This document shows positions 43,736 through 53,394 of a DNA stretch of 64,000 nt, piece after piece. The DNA is from an uncultured Acetobacteroides sp. (GTDB taxonomy: Bacteria > Bacteroidota > Bacteroidia > Bacteroidales > ZOR0009): positions 1,612,001 to 1,676,000 of the forward strand of contig NZ_OY782755.1 of assembly GCF_963678165.1 (NCBI RefSeq). The letters are read 5' to 3'. The notes beneath the pieces are model-generated. The model searched no databases, was not told the DNA's origin, and was given only the letters and a program-made list of their open reading frames with translations. The first letter of the stretch is position 1. Each line of letters starts with the position of its first letter. Position numbers and translations under genes: made by a program.

Positions 43736-44830
43736 ATGGAAGAAAACGAAAACAAAAGCGCATTGAGCGTTAACAGCGGGGTGGAGCAGCCTCCTATTGT
43801 TAACCCCAACGCCTTGTCTCAAATTAAAAGAAAAAAGCGGAAGCCTTTAACCCTTGACGGCTATGTGGAGGGTATCTTGGCCGGAAACAGAACCATACTA
43901 AGCCAAGCCATAACCCTTCTCGAGAGCTCCTTGCCCGAGCATAGCGAGCTTGCTCAGCAGATCATCGAGCGGTGCTTGCCCTACAGCGGAAAGTCGGTAC
44001 GGTTGGGCATCACCGGTGTGCCGGGTGTGGGGAAGAGTACGTTTATCGAGGCAATCGGAGGGCAGATTACTGCGCTAGGCCACGAGCTGGCGGTGCTCGC
44101 CATCGACCCCAGCTCCGAGCGCTCGAAGGGTAGCATCCTTGGCGATAAAACCCGTATGGAAACGCTTTGCGCCGACCCTAAGGCGTTCATTCGTCCCAGT
44201 CCATCGTCGGGCTCGCTTGGTGGTGTTGCCCGTAAAACCCGCGAAACCATCATACTCTGCGAAGCCGCTGGTTTCGATGTAATCTTCATCGAAACGGTAG
44301 GGGTGGGGCAGTCGGAAACTGCCGTTCACTCGATGGTTGACTTCTTCCTGCTGCTGATGCTTGCCGGTGCTGGCGACGAGCTGCAGGGCATCAAGCGTGG
44401 CATCATGGAGATGGCCGATCTGATTGCCATAACCAAGGCCGATGGGGTAAACGCGACCAAGGCAAGGTCGGCAAAAATAGAGTACCAAAGCGCGCTGATG
44501 CTTTTCCCCGCCACCGAGTCTGGCTGGAGCCCCAAGGTGGAAACCTGCTCCTCGTTGGATAACGCTGGCATTATGAATATCTGGGAGAATATAGAGCGCT
44601 ACGTTGCTCTAACCCAGGAGAACGGCTACTTCCACAACCGGCGCAAGGATCAGGCCCGCTACTGGATGATCGAGGCCATCAATAGCCGCCTGATGCGCAA
44701 TTTCTACAATAGCAGCGAGGTGAAGGTTAACCTCGAACTGCTGGAGCAGCAGGTACTCGACGATAAGATCAGCTCGTTTGCTGCGGCAAACAAGTTGCTG
44801 TCGATTTACTACAATTCGGGGAAGCACTAG
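43736..44830 (+). CDS. meaB: Methylmalonyl-CoA mutase-associated GTPase
   Basis: A 364-residue G3E-type GTPase of the MeaB/ArgK family. The P-loop GVPGVGKST is at 94-102, with switch segments IDPSSERSKGSILGDKTRM and ETVGVGQSE, and TKADG as base-recognition motif. It protects and reloads adenosylcobalamin in methylmalonyl-CoA mutase, which in these bacteria serves the succinate-propionate route. The mutase genes are not in this window. The N-terminal 35 residues are longer and more polar than usual. Confidence 0.92.
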   Translation: MEENENKSALSVNSGVEQPPIVNPNALSQIKRKKRKPLTLDGYVEGILAGNRTILSQAITLLESSLPEHSELAQQIIERCLPYSGKSVRLGITGVPGVGKSTFIEAIGGQITALGHELAVLAIDPSSERSKGSILGDKTRMETLCADPKAFIRPSPSSGSLGGVARKTRETIILCEAAGFDVIFIETVGVGQSETAVHSMVDFFLLLMLAGAGDELQGIKRGIMEMADLIAITKADGVNATKARSAKIEYQSALMLFPATESGWSPKVETCSSLDNAGIMNIWENIERYVALTQENGYFHNRRKDQARYWMIEAINSRLMRNFYNSSEVKVNLELLEQQVLDDKISSFAAANKLLSIYYNSGKH

Positions 44831-44851
44831 CGCTTCGTACCATAGAATATC

Positions 44852-44899
44852 AGGAAAGGACGCGAGGAGGCAAGCAAGCTCCTCAGCGTCCTTTCTTCG
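44852..44899 (+). terminator. Terminator of meaB
   Basis: GGAAAGGACGC pairs with GCGTCCTTTC across a loop that itself pairs (GAGGAG/CTCCTC), followed by TTCGTTT. Confidence 0.75.
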
Positions 44900-44969
44900 T
44901 TTGACCCAAGGGTGGCGTGGCGGATAAGAAGAGTCTAGCAGAGGCGGAAATTTCTATTTGGCGGTGCAA

Positions 44970-45275
44970 GTATGCTAATCGACGGCGGAGTTTTTCACAA
45001 AACGATAAATAAGTATCAAACGACAGCGGAAATATCTATAAAATGGAATGAAAGTATTAATCGACGATGTCGTTTTTCACACAGCGAAAAAATATATCAA
45101 ACTACGTTGTAAAATTTCACACAGCGATAAAAGAGTATTATCCTACGTTGAAGTTTTTCGTACAGTGAAATAAAAGTATCATCCTACGATGAAGGTTTTC
45201 GCACAGTGAAATGAAAGTATCATCCTACGTTGAATTTTTTCATATAATGAAACAAGAGCATCGGCCAACGGTGTG
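44970..45275. repeat. Array F: eight ~41-bp units
   Basis: A diverged CTACGTTG/CGACGATG element recurs at 44980, 45021, 45062, 45102, 45143, 45184, 45225 and 45266 (steps of 41 bp, one of 40), between AAAGTAT and TTTTTCxCACA(A/G)TGA stretches. A+T-rich, unlike arrays A, D and H. It lies between meaB and the wbp genes. Confidence 0.85.
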
Positions 45276-45410
45276 GCTTTCCCTACGGTCTAATTGGGAG
45301 GAGGAACCTTCGGCGAAGCGTTTCGCCAGAGGAAATAGCGTACGGTGTTACGGTAGCGTTTGGGGGCGATGGGAAAAAGGATGTGCTGCGGTGCTGCACT
45401 TCTCTGGTTA

Positions 45411-45438
45411 GCGGCAGCGCGACAAGCCGCGCTGCCGC
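45411..45438. other. Strong G+C hairpin
   Basis: GCGGCAGCGCG/CGCGCTGCCGC with a 6-bp loop, between array F and the wbp genes. No T-run follows, so it is not a clear terminator. Confidence 0.5.
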
Positions 45439-45535
45439 TGGAAACAACCCTTGCCAGTGGCTGCTTAAATAATGCAAAAAGCAGCCGTTAGGCTTCTTTA
45501 AAGGCTGTAGTTTTTCCTCGTTCTGCTAGAAATAG

Positions 45536-45543
45536 TACTTTTG
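45536..45543 (+). promoter_or_regulatory. -7 box of the wbp genes
   Basis: TACTTTTG, 26 bp before the ATG at 45570, with a T-rich stretch near 45511 in the -33 position. Confidence 0.5.
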
Positions 45544-45569
45544 TGGGTCTATGCAAAAATAGGAGGATA

Positions 45570-46709
45570 ATGATGACAGGTATTAGCATGGTTGACCTTA
45601 AGGGGCAGTATAATCGTATAAAAGACGAAATTGATGGTAGGATGCAGGAGGTGGTCAGTACCGCTGCGTTTGTAAAGGGGCCGCAGGTGAAGCTGTTCGA
45701 GGATCGTCTTTCGCGCTATTTAGGGGCTAACCATGTTATTGGATGCGGTAATGGGACTGATGCGCTTCAGATTGCGCTCATGGCGCTTGGCCTAAAGCCC
45801 GGCGACGAGGTCATTACTGCTGACTTTACCTTTATCGCTACCGTTGAGGTGGTTGCTCTTCTTGGCCTAAAGCCTGTTCTAGTAGATGTCGATCCTGATA
45901 CCTACACCATCGACATCGAAAGGCTCGAGAAGGCCATCACGCGCCGTACAAAGGCCATTATACCGGTTCATCTTTTCGGGCAGTGCGCCGATATGGAGCC
46001 AATCCTGCTGCTTGCGCAAAAGCATAACATTTATGTGATTGAAGATTCAGCCCAGGCAACTGGTGCAACCTATACTTTTGCCGATGGTACGGTAAAGCAT
46101 GCCGGAACTATGGGGCATATCGGAACGACTTCGTTCTTCCCTTCTAAGAACCTAGGCTGCTACGGCGATGGTGGCGCGCTGTTCACCAACGACGATGCCA
46201 TTGCCGAAAAGATACGGATGGTGGCCAACCACGGGATGCGCATCCGCTACCACCACGAGATGATTGGCGTTAACTCACGCTTGGATACCATACAGGCTGC
46301 CGTGCTCGACGTTAAGCTGAAGTATCTCGACGAGTATAATAAGGCGCGCAGAACGGCCGCTGATTACTACGATTCAGCATTCGAAGGTGTGCCTGGCTTG
46401 ATCGCTCCTTTTAGGGCAGAAAACTCATCGCACATATTTCATCAGTATACCGTAGTTCTCGACGAGGATGTAGATAGGGCTGCTTTAATGAAGCATCTAC
46501 AGGAAAAGGGCATTCCTTCGATGATATACTACCCCATTCCGCTACACCGTCAGGAGGCGCTGGGCGAGGCAAAGGGAAAAGATACAGATTTCCCAATCAC
46601 CGAAATGCTTTGCAAGAGGGTGATGTCGCTTCCGATGCATACCGAGTTAACCGAGGAGCAGTTAGGCTACATCTCTAACTCGGTGATTGAGTTTTTGGCG
46701 AATAGGTAG
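45570..46709 (+). CDS. wbpE: DegT/DnrJ/EryC1-family sugar aminotransferase (WbpE-like)
   Basis: A 379-residue PLP-dependent enzyme with the aminotransferase fold, D159 for the pyridine nitrogen (EDSAQ) and K193 in FFPSKNLGCYGDGG as the Schiff-base lysine. With WbpA, WbpB and WbpD as neighbours it fits WbpE, which makes UDP-GlcNAc(3NH2)A from the 3-keto-uronate. An AGGAGG sequence lies directly before the ATG at 45570, an unusual clear Shine-Dalgarno site in this genome; a second ATG follows at 45573. Confidence 0.87.
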   Translation: MMTGISMVDLKGQYNRIKDEIDGRMQEVVSTAAFVKGPQVKLFEDRLSRYLGANHVIGCGNGTDALQIALMALGLKPGDEVITADFTFIATVEVVALLGLKPVLVDVDPDTYTIDIERLEKAITRRTKAIIPVHLFGQCADMEPILLLAQKHNIYVIEDSAQATGATYTFADGTVKHAGTMGHIGTTSFFPSKNLGCYGDGGALFTNDDAIAEKIRMVANHGMRIRYHHEMIGVNSRLDTIQAAVLDVKLKYLDEYNKARRTAADYYDSAFEGVPGLIAPFRAENSSHIFHQYTVVLDEDVDRAALMKHLQEKGIPSMIYYPIPLHRQEALGEAKGKDTDFPITEMLCKRVMSLPMHTELTEEQLGYISNSVIEFLANR

Positions 46710-46790
46710 TGAGTAGGAAATAGGGAATTGTCTCCTTAACGAAAGTCTCGCTGCTGTTGCTAACGTCTAAAATCTAATATCTATCATGAA
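46710..46790 (+). repeat. Composite junction spacer (GGGAAT block plus TCTAAT leader)
   Basis: AGTAGGAAATAGGGAATT follows the wbpE stop; GTCTAAAATCTAATATCTATC leads up to the wbpD start. Confidence 0.65.
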
Positions 46791-47366
46791 ATGGCAGATT
46801 ACTTTGCCCACGAAACGGCGATTCTTGATGAGGGTTGCCAAATTGGCGACGGAACTAAGATATGGCACTTTTCGCACATCATGAGCGGGTGTACCCTTGG
46901 CGAAGGGTGCAATATCGGTCAGAATGTTGTGATTTCGCCAGATGTTGTACTCGGCAAAGGCTGCAAGGTTCAGAACAACGTGTCGATATATACCGGCGTA
47001 ATCTGCGAGGATGATGTTTTTCTCGGACCTTCGATGGTGTTTACCAACGTAACCAATCCACGAAGCGCCGTTAACCGCAAGAGCGAATACCGCAAGACTG
47101 TAGTAGGCAAAGGTGCTACCATTGGTGCCAACGCTACCATCGTTTGTGGGCACGATATTGGAGAGTATGCCTTTATCGGCGCTGGCGCGGTTGTCACTAA
47201 AACCATAAAACCTTATGCCTTGGTGGTAGGCAATCCTGCCCGTCAGATAGGCTGGATGAGCGAGTTTGGGCACCAACTCGAATTCGATAGCGAGGGTATC
47301 GCCGTTTGCCCCGAAAGTGGCGAGCGCTACATGTTAGCGAACGACGAGGTTGTAAAGATTGCATAA
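46791..47366 (+). CDS. wbpD: Left-handed beta-helix N-acetyltransferase (WbpD-like)
   Basis: A 191-residue hexapeptide-repeat acyltransferase ([41 protein letters not shown] and so on), which folds as a trimeric beta-helix. WbpD transfers acetyl from acetyl-CoA to the 3-amino group of UDP-GlcNAc(3NH2)A. The C-terminal extension ([18 protein letters not shown]) is typical of this subgroup. It follows wbpE after the spacer described above. Confidence 0.87.
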   Translation: MADYFAHETAILDEGCQIGDGTKIWHFSHIMSGCTLGEGCNIGQNVVISPDVVLGKGCKVQNNVSIYTGVICEDDVFLGPSMVFTNVTNPRSAVNRKSEYRKTVVGKGATIGANATIVCGHDIGEYAFIGAGAVVTKTIKPYALVVGNPARQIGWMSEFGHQLEFDSEGIAVCPESGERYMLANDEVVKIA

Positions 47367-47425
47367 TCAAGTAGAATTTTCGTGATGCTTGTGTCTTGGC
47401 ACTTGTATCAGTAAAAAATATAAGG

Positions 47426-48362
<937 letters not shown>

Positions 48363-48429
48363 GGAAGATCTGCGCTAGCGAATAGTGCAGATTTCTTTAT
48401 TATATAAATCGAGCGGAGAAATAGCTGAG

Positions 48430-48472
48430 CAAGCTCACTTCTCCCTATTCCCTGCTCCCTACTCACTAACAG
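48430..48472 (-). repeat. Junction spacer, inverted GGGAAT block
   Basis: CTCCCTATTCCCTGCTCCCTACTCACTAAC directly before the wbpA start, split here as CTCCCTATTCCC then TGCTCCCTACTC; on the minus strand it reads as the GAGTAGGGA / GGGAATAGGGAG block found at 13393-13438 and 59975-60005. Confidence 0.6.
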
Positions 48473-49768
48473 ATGTACGAAGAACTAATAAATAAGAAGG
48501 CAACGCTGGGCGTAATCGGTTTGGGTTACGTGGGGTTGCCTATTGCGCTAGAATTTGCCCGTAAGCTTAAGGTTGTTGGTTTTGACATCAACGAGGCGCG
48601 TGTTGAGCTGATGCGTAAAGGCATCGACCCTAGCAAGGAGCTCGAGCACGAGGCTTTCGAGGATGCCGATATTCTTTTCACCTCGGATATTGAGGAGCTG
48701 AGAAAGGTCAGCTTCTTTATTGTTGCCGTGCCAACGCCTATCGACGACCACAACCTTCCCGACCTGAAGCCGCTTTTGGGGGCAACTCGTACCATCGGAC
48801 AGGTATTGAAGAAGGGCGACTACGTGGTGTACGAGTCGACCGTATACCCCGGCTGCACCGAGGAGGATTGTATTCCTTTGCTCGAAGAGCTGTCGGGTCT
48901 GAAGTTCAACCAGGACTTTAAGGTGGGCTTCTCGCCCGAGCGTATCAACCCCGGCGACAAGGTGCATACGCTTACCAGCGTGGTGAAGATCACCTCGGGT
49001 GGTGATGCCGAGTCGGCCGAGGAGATCGCCAAGACCTACGAGATCGTCATTAAGCCGGGCGTGCACCGCGCGTCGTGCATCAAGGTGGCCGAGGCTGCCA
49101 AGATCATCGAGAACACCCAGCGCGACATCAACATCGCCTTTATGAACGAGCTCTCCATCATCTTCAGCCGTATGGGCATCAACACCTACGAGGTGCTGGA
49201 GGCCGCCGGTACGAAGTGGAACTTCCTGAAGTTCTTCCCCGGGCTGGTGGGCGGCCACTGCATCGGTGTAGACCCCTACTACCTATCGTACAAGGCCAAG
49301 GCGGTGGGCTACCACGCGCAGATCATCAACTCGGGCCGCTTCATCAACGACACGATGGGCGGGTACATCGCCAAGCAGGTGGTGAAGAAGGTGATTGCCG
49401 CCGACAAGGAGGTGAAGAAGGCCAAGATCCTGATCATGGGCGTTACCTTTAAGGAGGACGTGGCCGACATCCGCAACTCGAAGGTGGTGGACATCTACAA
49501 CGAGCTCAAATCGTACGGCATCCACCAGATTGATGTGGTTGACCCCTACGCGTCGTCGGATGAGGTGCACCACGAGTACGGATTCCATCTTGCCGATGGT
49601 AAGGTAACGGATAGGTACGACGCCATCATCGTGGCCGTATCGCACCGCGACTACCTGACGTTGGACCGCGACTACTTCCGCTCGATCGCCAACGAGGGCT
49701 GCGTCTTTGTTGACGTGAAGGGCATCTTTCGCGAGATGAGGGAGACCTTTACCTACTGGAGCCTATAG
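48473..49768 (+). CDS. wbpA: UDP-N-acetylhexosamine 6-dehydrogenase (WbpA/TviB-type)
   Basis: A 431-residue NAD-dependent nucleotide-sugar dehydrogenase. GLGYVG at 16-21 binds NAD; C263 in GGHCIGVDPYY is the catalytic cysteine; the C-terminal UDP-binding domain follows (GVTFKEDVADIRNSK). It oxidises UDP-GlcNAc (or a close epimer) twice at C6 to the uronate, the first step of the route continued by WbpB, WbpE and WbpD. The gene's third-position G+C is high. A terminator follows. Confidence 0.9.
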   Translation: MYEELINKKATLGVIGLGYVGLPIALEFARKLKVVGFDINEARVELMRKGIDPSKELEHEAFEDADILFTSDIEELRKVSFFIVAVPTPIDDHNLPDLKPLLGATRTIGQVLKKGDYVVYESTVYPGCTEEDCIPLLEELSGLKFNQDFKVGFSPERINPGDKVHTLTSVVKITSGGDAESAEEIAKTYEIVIKPGVHRASCIKVAEAAKIIENTQRDINIAFMNELSIIFSRMGINTYEVLEAAGTKWNFLKFFPGLVGGHCIGVDPYYLSYKAKAVGYHAQIINSGRFINDTMGGYIAKQVVKKVIAADKEVKKAKILIMGVTFKEDVADIRNSKVVDIYNELKSYGIHQIDVVDPYASSDEVHHEYGFHLADGKVTDRYDAIIVAVSHRDYLTLDRDYFRSIANEGCVFVDVKGIFREMRETFTYWSL

Positions 49769-49792
49769 CCTATAAGGTCTCATGATACTTCG

Positions 49793-49823
49793 GGCCAGCG
49801 TCTCCAAAGCGCTGGCCTTTTTG
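49793..49823 (+). terminator. Terminator of the wbp genes
   Basis: GGCCAGCG/CGCTGGCC hairpin followed by TTTTT, 25 bp after the stop codon. Confidence 0.88.
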
Positions 49824-49850
49824 TTGAGCGCTACCAGTAGCGCTACGATC

Positions 49851-50207
49851 GAAATTGCATCGATGCCGACTGAATTTGCATCCCCATCGGCCGAATTTGT
49901 ATCGACGCCGGCTGAATTTACATCCCCATCGACCAAATTTATATCGACGCCGATTGAATTTGCATCCCCATCGACCAAATTTGTATCGACGCCGATTGAA
50001 TTTGCATCCCCATCGACCGAAATTGTATCGATGCCGACTGAATTTGCATCCCCATCGGCCGAATTTGTATCGACGCCGGCTGAATTTACATCCCCATCGA
50101 CCAAATTTATATCGACGCCGGCTGAATTTGCATCCCCATCGACCGAAATTGTATCGATGCCGATTGAATTTACATCCCCATCGACCGAATTTATTCCGAC
50201 TGAGACC
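49851..50207. repeat. Array G: seventeen 21-bp units
   Basis: GAATTT (or GAAATT, AAATTT) recurs every 21 bp from 49851 to 50187. Units alternate between one with CATCCCCATCG and one with TATCGACGCCG, so a 42-bp super-period exists. Open in several frames on both strands because of the period, but not credible as protein. It follows the wbpA terminator. Confidence 0.92.
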
Positions 50208-50320
50208 ATATGGTTTTATGGAGATTATTCCTTTCATAAGATAGCAGTTGCTTTTTTATGGTAGGGTGATGCATCCCGTAGTTGTACTATATGTGTTTAA
50301 ATCATAAAAGGGATAGCGAT

Positions 50321-51115
50321 ATGCGAAAAAATCTATTTTTTTGTCTGATTGCTGGGGCTGTTGGCTTAGGGGGCCTCTCTTCTTGCTCGAATGAGGATGT
50401 CACCTCAACCAGCCGCTTTGAGGTTCGCCTAACCGATGCGCCTGCCGACTACGCCAAGGTGCTGGTCGATATTCAGGGGGTGGAGTACAACGTTAATGGC
50501 ACGGATGCTGGATGGAAGACTCTTCCTTTAAAAAGAGCGGGTGTTTATAATCTTCTTGACTTTAGGAATGGCGCCGATACCATTCTGGCTGGCGAGGAAA
50601 TTGCTGCCGGAAAGATCAGCCAGATTAGGCTGAAGCTGGGCGAGAATAACAGCATTGTTCTGAAGGATGGCAAAACCATTAGCATTAAGGTGCCAAGCGG
50701 ATTCGAGTCGGGGCTTAAGCTAAACCTTCATGCCGAGTTTCAGGCGGGTGTAGCCTACGTGCTAACCGTCGATTTCGATGCGGCCAAGTCGGTTGTAGCG
50801 CAGGGTAACGGCAAGTACTCGTTGAAGCCTTGCCTTAGGACATACGAGAAGGCGGTTCGCGGAGCAGTTGCCGGAAAGGTTACTCCTGATACGCTTTCGA
50901 CCACTGTGTACCTTCTTAAGCTGAACTCGGTTACCCAAAAGAACGATACCATTGCAGCATCCATTGTAAAAGCAGGTCGCTTCCTAATTGGTGGCGTTGC
51001 CGAGGGTGGCTACACGGTAAGCGTTGCCCCTGCGTACAAGTTTCAGCCCAAGGATTTGAATGCTAATGTAACAATTGGAAATATCTTCGATCTTGGCGTG
51101 GTTGCTTTCCAGTAG
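50321..51115 (+). CDS. DUF4382 lipoprotein
   Basis: A 264-residue lipoprotein with a lipobox LSSC (cysteine near 22). Residues about 33-175 are a DUF4382 domain (FEVRLTDAPADYAKVLVDI, WKTLPLKRAGVYNLLDF), and the rest resembles a small beta-sandwich of carboxypeptidase-regulatory type (GAVAGKVTPDT, GGYTVSVAPA). Function unknown; it is probably on the periplasmic or outer surface. The start MRKNLFF is chosen because it begins the signal peptide. Confidence 0.85.
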   Translation: MRKNLFFCLIAGAVGLGGLSSCSNEDVTSTSRFEVRLTDAPADYAKVLVDIQGVEYNVNGTDAGWKTLPLKRAGVYNLLDFRNGADTILAGEEIAAGKISQIRLKLGENNSIVLKDGKTISIKVPSGFESGLKLNLHAEFQAGVAYVLTVDFDAAKSVVAQGNGKYSLKPCLRTYEKAVRGAVAGKVTPDTLSTTVYLLKLNSVTQKNDTIAASIVKAGRFLIGGVAEGGYTVSVAPAYKFQPKDLNANVTIGNIFDLGVVAFQ

Positions 51116-51137
51116 CCCATCAAGGATTAGCGAAAAG

Positions 51138-51171
51138 GAAAAGGGAGCGACTTTTGGTTGCTCCCTTTTTG
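51138..51171 (+). terminator. Terminator of the DUF4382 gene
   Basis: AAAGGGAGC/GCTCCCTTT hairpin followed by TTTG. Confidence 0.85.
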
Positions 51172-51368
51172 TTTCAGCGGTTATAGAGGGTCTGAAATTT
51201 TGTATTTGTGGCCTTTGTGGTAATCTTTGAGCTACAACCCACCCCTTGCCCCTCCCAAGGAGAGGATTCACAGCGTTGATCGGGCAACCGTTGGAAACGG
51301 CGAACTTGGTGCTATCTATCCTTTGTGCTAAAGTATAGAATCTGTGAGGATCTGTTCGATCAGTATTA

Positions 51369-52787
51369 TCAGCGTTCTGATGTCTTCGGCGTCAGCCCCA
51401 TCTCCTTGCCCTTTTCGAGCATCAGCGCGAAGGCCTCCTCGTAGCTGTTGTGGATTACGCCATCGAGGATGGCATCCTTAAGGATCGTTTTTAGGTCGCC
51501 GACAGCCCTGCAGGGGGTAAGCCCGAAGGTCTCCATGATCATCTCGCCCGTAACTGGAGGCTGGAAGTTGCGGACGGCATCCTTCTCCTCGATCTCCTTG
51601 AGCTTCTGGCGTACCAGCTGGAAGTTCTTTAGGTGCTTTTCCACGATTTTGTCGTTGGCTGAGGTGATGTCGGCCTCGCAGAGCATCATTAGGTCGTCGA
51701 TGTCGTCGCTGGCATCGAAGAGGAGGCGGCGCACGGCCGAGTCGGTAACGATCTCCTGCGAGAGCACGATGGGGCGCAGGTGCAGCAGCACCAGCTTCTG
51801 CACGTACTTCATCTTCTCGTTGAGCGGCATCTTCATTGCCTTAAAGATGCCGGGGATCATCTTAGCCCCAAGAAACTCGTGCCCGTGGAAGGTCCAACCC
51901 TGCTGCGGATTGTACGCCTTGGTGGCGGGTTTGGCGATATCGTGCAGCAGCGCCGCCCAGCGCAGCCACAGGTTGTCGGTGTTGCGGGCGATGTTGTCGA
52001 GCACCTTAAGCGTGTGGTAGAAGTTATCCTTGTGGGCGCGGTTGCCTACCGTTTCTACCCCCTTTAGCTTATGCAGCTGCGGGAAGATGAGCTCCAGCAG
52101 CCCCGTTTCGTCGAAAAGCAGGAAGCCGATGGATGGAATGGGGGAGAGCAGGATCTTGTTGAGCTCGTCGTTGATGCGCTCCTTCGATACGATGGCGATG
52201 CGCTCGCGGTTGCGGGCAATCGATGCGAGCGTTTCGGGTTCGATGGTGAAGCCCAGCTGCGCGGCAAAGCGGATGGCGCGAATCATGCGCAGCGGATCGT
52301 CCGAAAATGTTGTATCGGGATCGAGCGGCGTGCGGATGATGTAGTTCTCCAGGTCCTCTACGCCGTTGAACGGATCGACCAGTTCCCCGTAGTTATGCTT
52401 GTTAAGCCCCATTGCAAGGGCGTTGATGGTAAAGTCGCGGCGCTTCTGGTCGTCCTCAAGGGTGCCATCCTCAACGATTGGCTTGCGCGAGTCGATGCGG
52501 TAACTCTCCTTGCGGGCACCCACAAACTCGAGCTCCAGATCCTTGCACTTCACCATGGCGGTGCCAAAGTTCTTAAAGACGCTCACCTTTGCCCGTGGCC
52601 CTAGGCGCTCGGCCACCCGTTCGGCCAGCTCGATGCCGCTGCCAACTACCACAATGTCGATATCCTTCGACTCGCGGTGCAGCAGCTGGTCGCGGACAAA
52701 GCCGCCAATTACGTAGGCTTCTACCTGCTGTTCCTCTACAACTTCCGAAATAAGCTTAAAGATGGGGTGCTTGAAATATTTGCGCAT
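51369..52787 (-). CDS. CCA tRNA nucleotidyltransferase family, HD domain
   Basis: A 472-residue protein. Residues about 20-150 are a class II nucleotidyltransferase head ([19 protein letters not shown] with the metal-binding aspartates, [12 protein letters not shown]). An RNA-binding middle follows, then an HD phosphohydrolase domain (LLHDIAKP near 280). The family adds or repairs the CCA end of tRNA; some Bacteroidota members with HD domains do only part of this. The start MRKYFKHP is chosen over an upstream ATG because it begins the conserved part and lies 26 bp after a TACTTTTG box. Confidence 0.88.
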   Translation of the reverse strand: MRKYFKHPIFKLISEVVEEQQVEAYVIGGFVRDQLLHRESKDIDIVVVGSGIELAERVAERLGPRAKVSVFKNFGTAMVKCKDLELEFVGARKESYRIDSRKPIVEDGTLEDDQKRRDFTINALAMGLNKHNYGELVDPFNGVEDLENYIIRTPLDPDTTFSDDPLRMIRAIRFAAQLGFTIEPETLASIARNRERIAIVSKERINDELNKILLSPIPSIGFLLFDETGLLELIFPQLHKLKGVETVGNRAHKDNFYHTLKVLDNIARNTDNLWLRWAALLHDIAKPATKAYNPQQGWTFHGHEFLGAKMIPGIFKAMKMPLNEKMKYVQKLVLLHLRPIVLSQEIVTDSAVRRLLFDASDDIDDLMMLCEADITSANDKIVEKHLKNFQLVRQKLKEIEEKDAVRNFQPPVTGEMIMETFGLTPCRAVGDLKTILKDAILDGVIHNSYEEAFALMLEKGKEMGLTPKTSER

Positions 52788-52812
52788 TAGTCTGAAATCC
52801 TGTTTGTCGTTG

Positions 52813-52820
52813 CAAAAGTA
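52813..52820 (-). promoter_or_regulatory. -7 box of the CCA-adding enzyme gene
   Basis: TACTTTTG on the minus strand; a TTTG element at 52844-52847 lies 23 bp upstream. Confidence 0.5.
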
Positions 52821-52918
52821 CGCCAATTGCAGCCTGTATCGAACAAAACTTTGGCGTAGATGTTTGATGGAAGAAGAGCCATCAAGGCTGCAAAGGTACT
52901 ATTCTAAAGCATTTATTT

Positions 52919-53272
52919 ATGGTGGAAGTTTTAACAACACAGTCTTTCAGGGAAAAGATTTTTGACTACGAAGCCGAACAAACCTGGAAATACAAGGGCA
53001 ATAAGCCTGCCGTCATCGATTTTTACGCTACCTGGTGCGGGCCATGTAAGGCCGTGGCACCGGTGCTCGACGAGCTATCGAAGGATTACGAGGGGAAGAT
53101 TGATTTCTACAAGGTGGATACCGATGTTGAGCAGGAGGTGTCGGCTGCCTTTGGCATTCGAAGCGTGCCCAGCTTGCTCTTTATACCCGCCGAGGGAGAG
53201 CCGCAAATGGCTGCCGGAGCGCTACCCAAGCATGCCTTTATCGATGCGTTTAAGGAGGTGCTGGGGGTGTAG
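52919..53272 (+). CDS. trxA: Thioredoxin
   Basis: A 117-residue cytoplasmic thioredoxin with the WCGPC active site (C40, C43) and the cis-proline segment IRSVPS. It reduces protein disulfides using electrons from thioredoxin reductase, which is not in the window. There is no signal peptide. It is followed by a terminator, so it is separate from the GT39 gene. Confidence 0.9.
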   Translation: MVEVLTTQSFREKIFDYEAEQTWKYKGNKPAVIDFYATWCGPCKAVAPVLDELSKDYEGKIDFYKVDTDVEQEVSAAFGIRSVPSLLFIPAEGEPQMAAGALPKHAFIDAFKEVLGV

Positions 53273-53293
53273 TAGCTTTGTGGTGCATTTTTA

Positions 53294-53336
53294 TAAAGAA
53301 GGGATATGCTCAGCCTATCCCTTCTTTATTTATTTT
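53294..53336 (+). terminator. Terminator of the thioredoxin gene
   Basis: AAGAAGGGATA/TATCCCTTCTT hairpin followed by TATTTATTTTT. Confidence 0.85.
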
Positions 53337-53394
53337 TGCGGGCTGTAACTTATTGCACTATCCGATCGTCATAGCGCACAAAATATGTACTAAA

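Noticed and set aside
49770..50264. Repeat proteins on both strands over array G
   Set aside because: A 21-bp period without stop codons opens several frames at once; no signal peptide or promoter, and the wbpA terminator lies at the left end.
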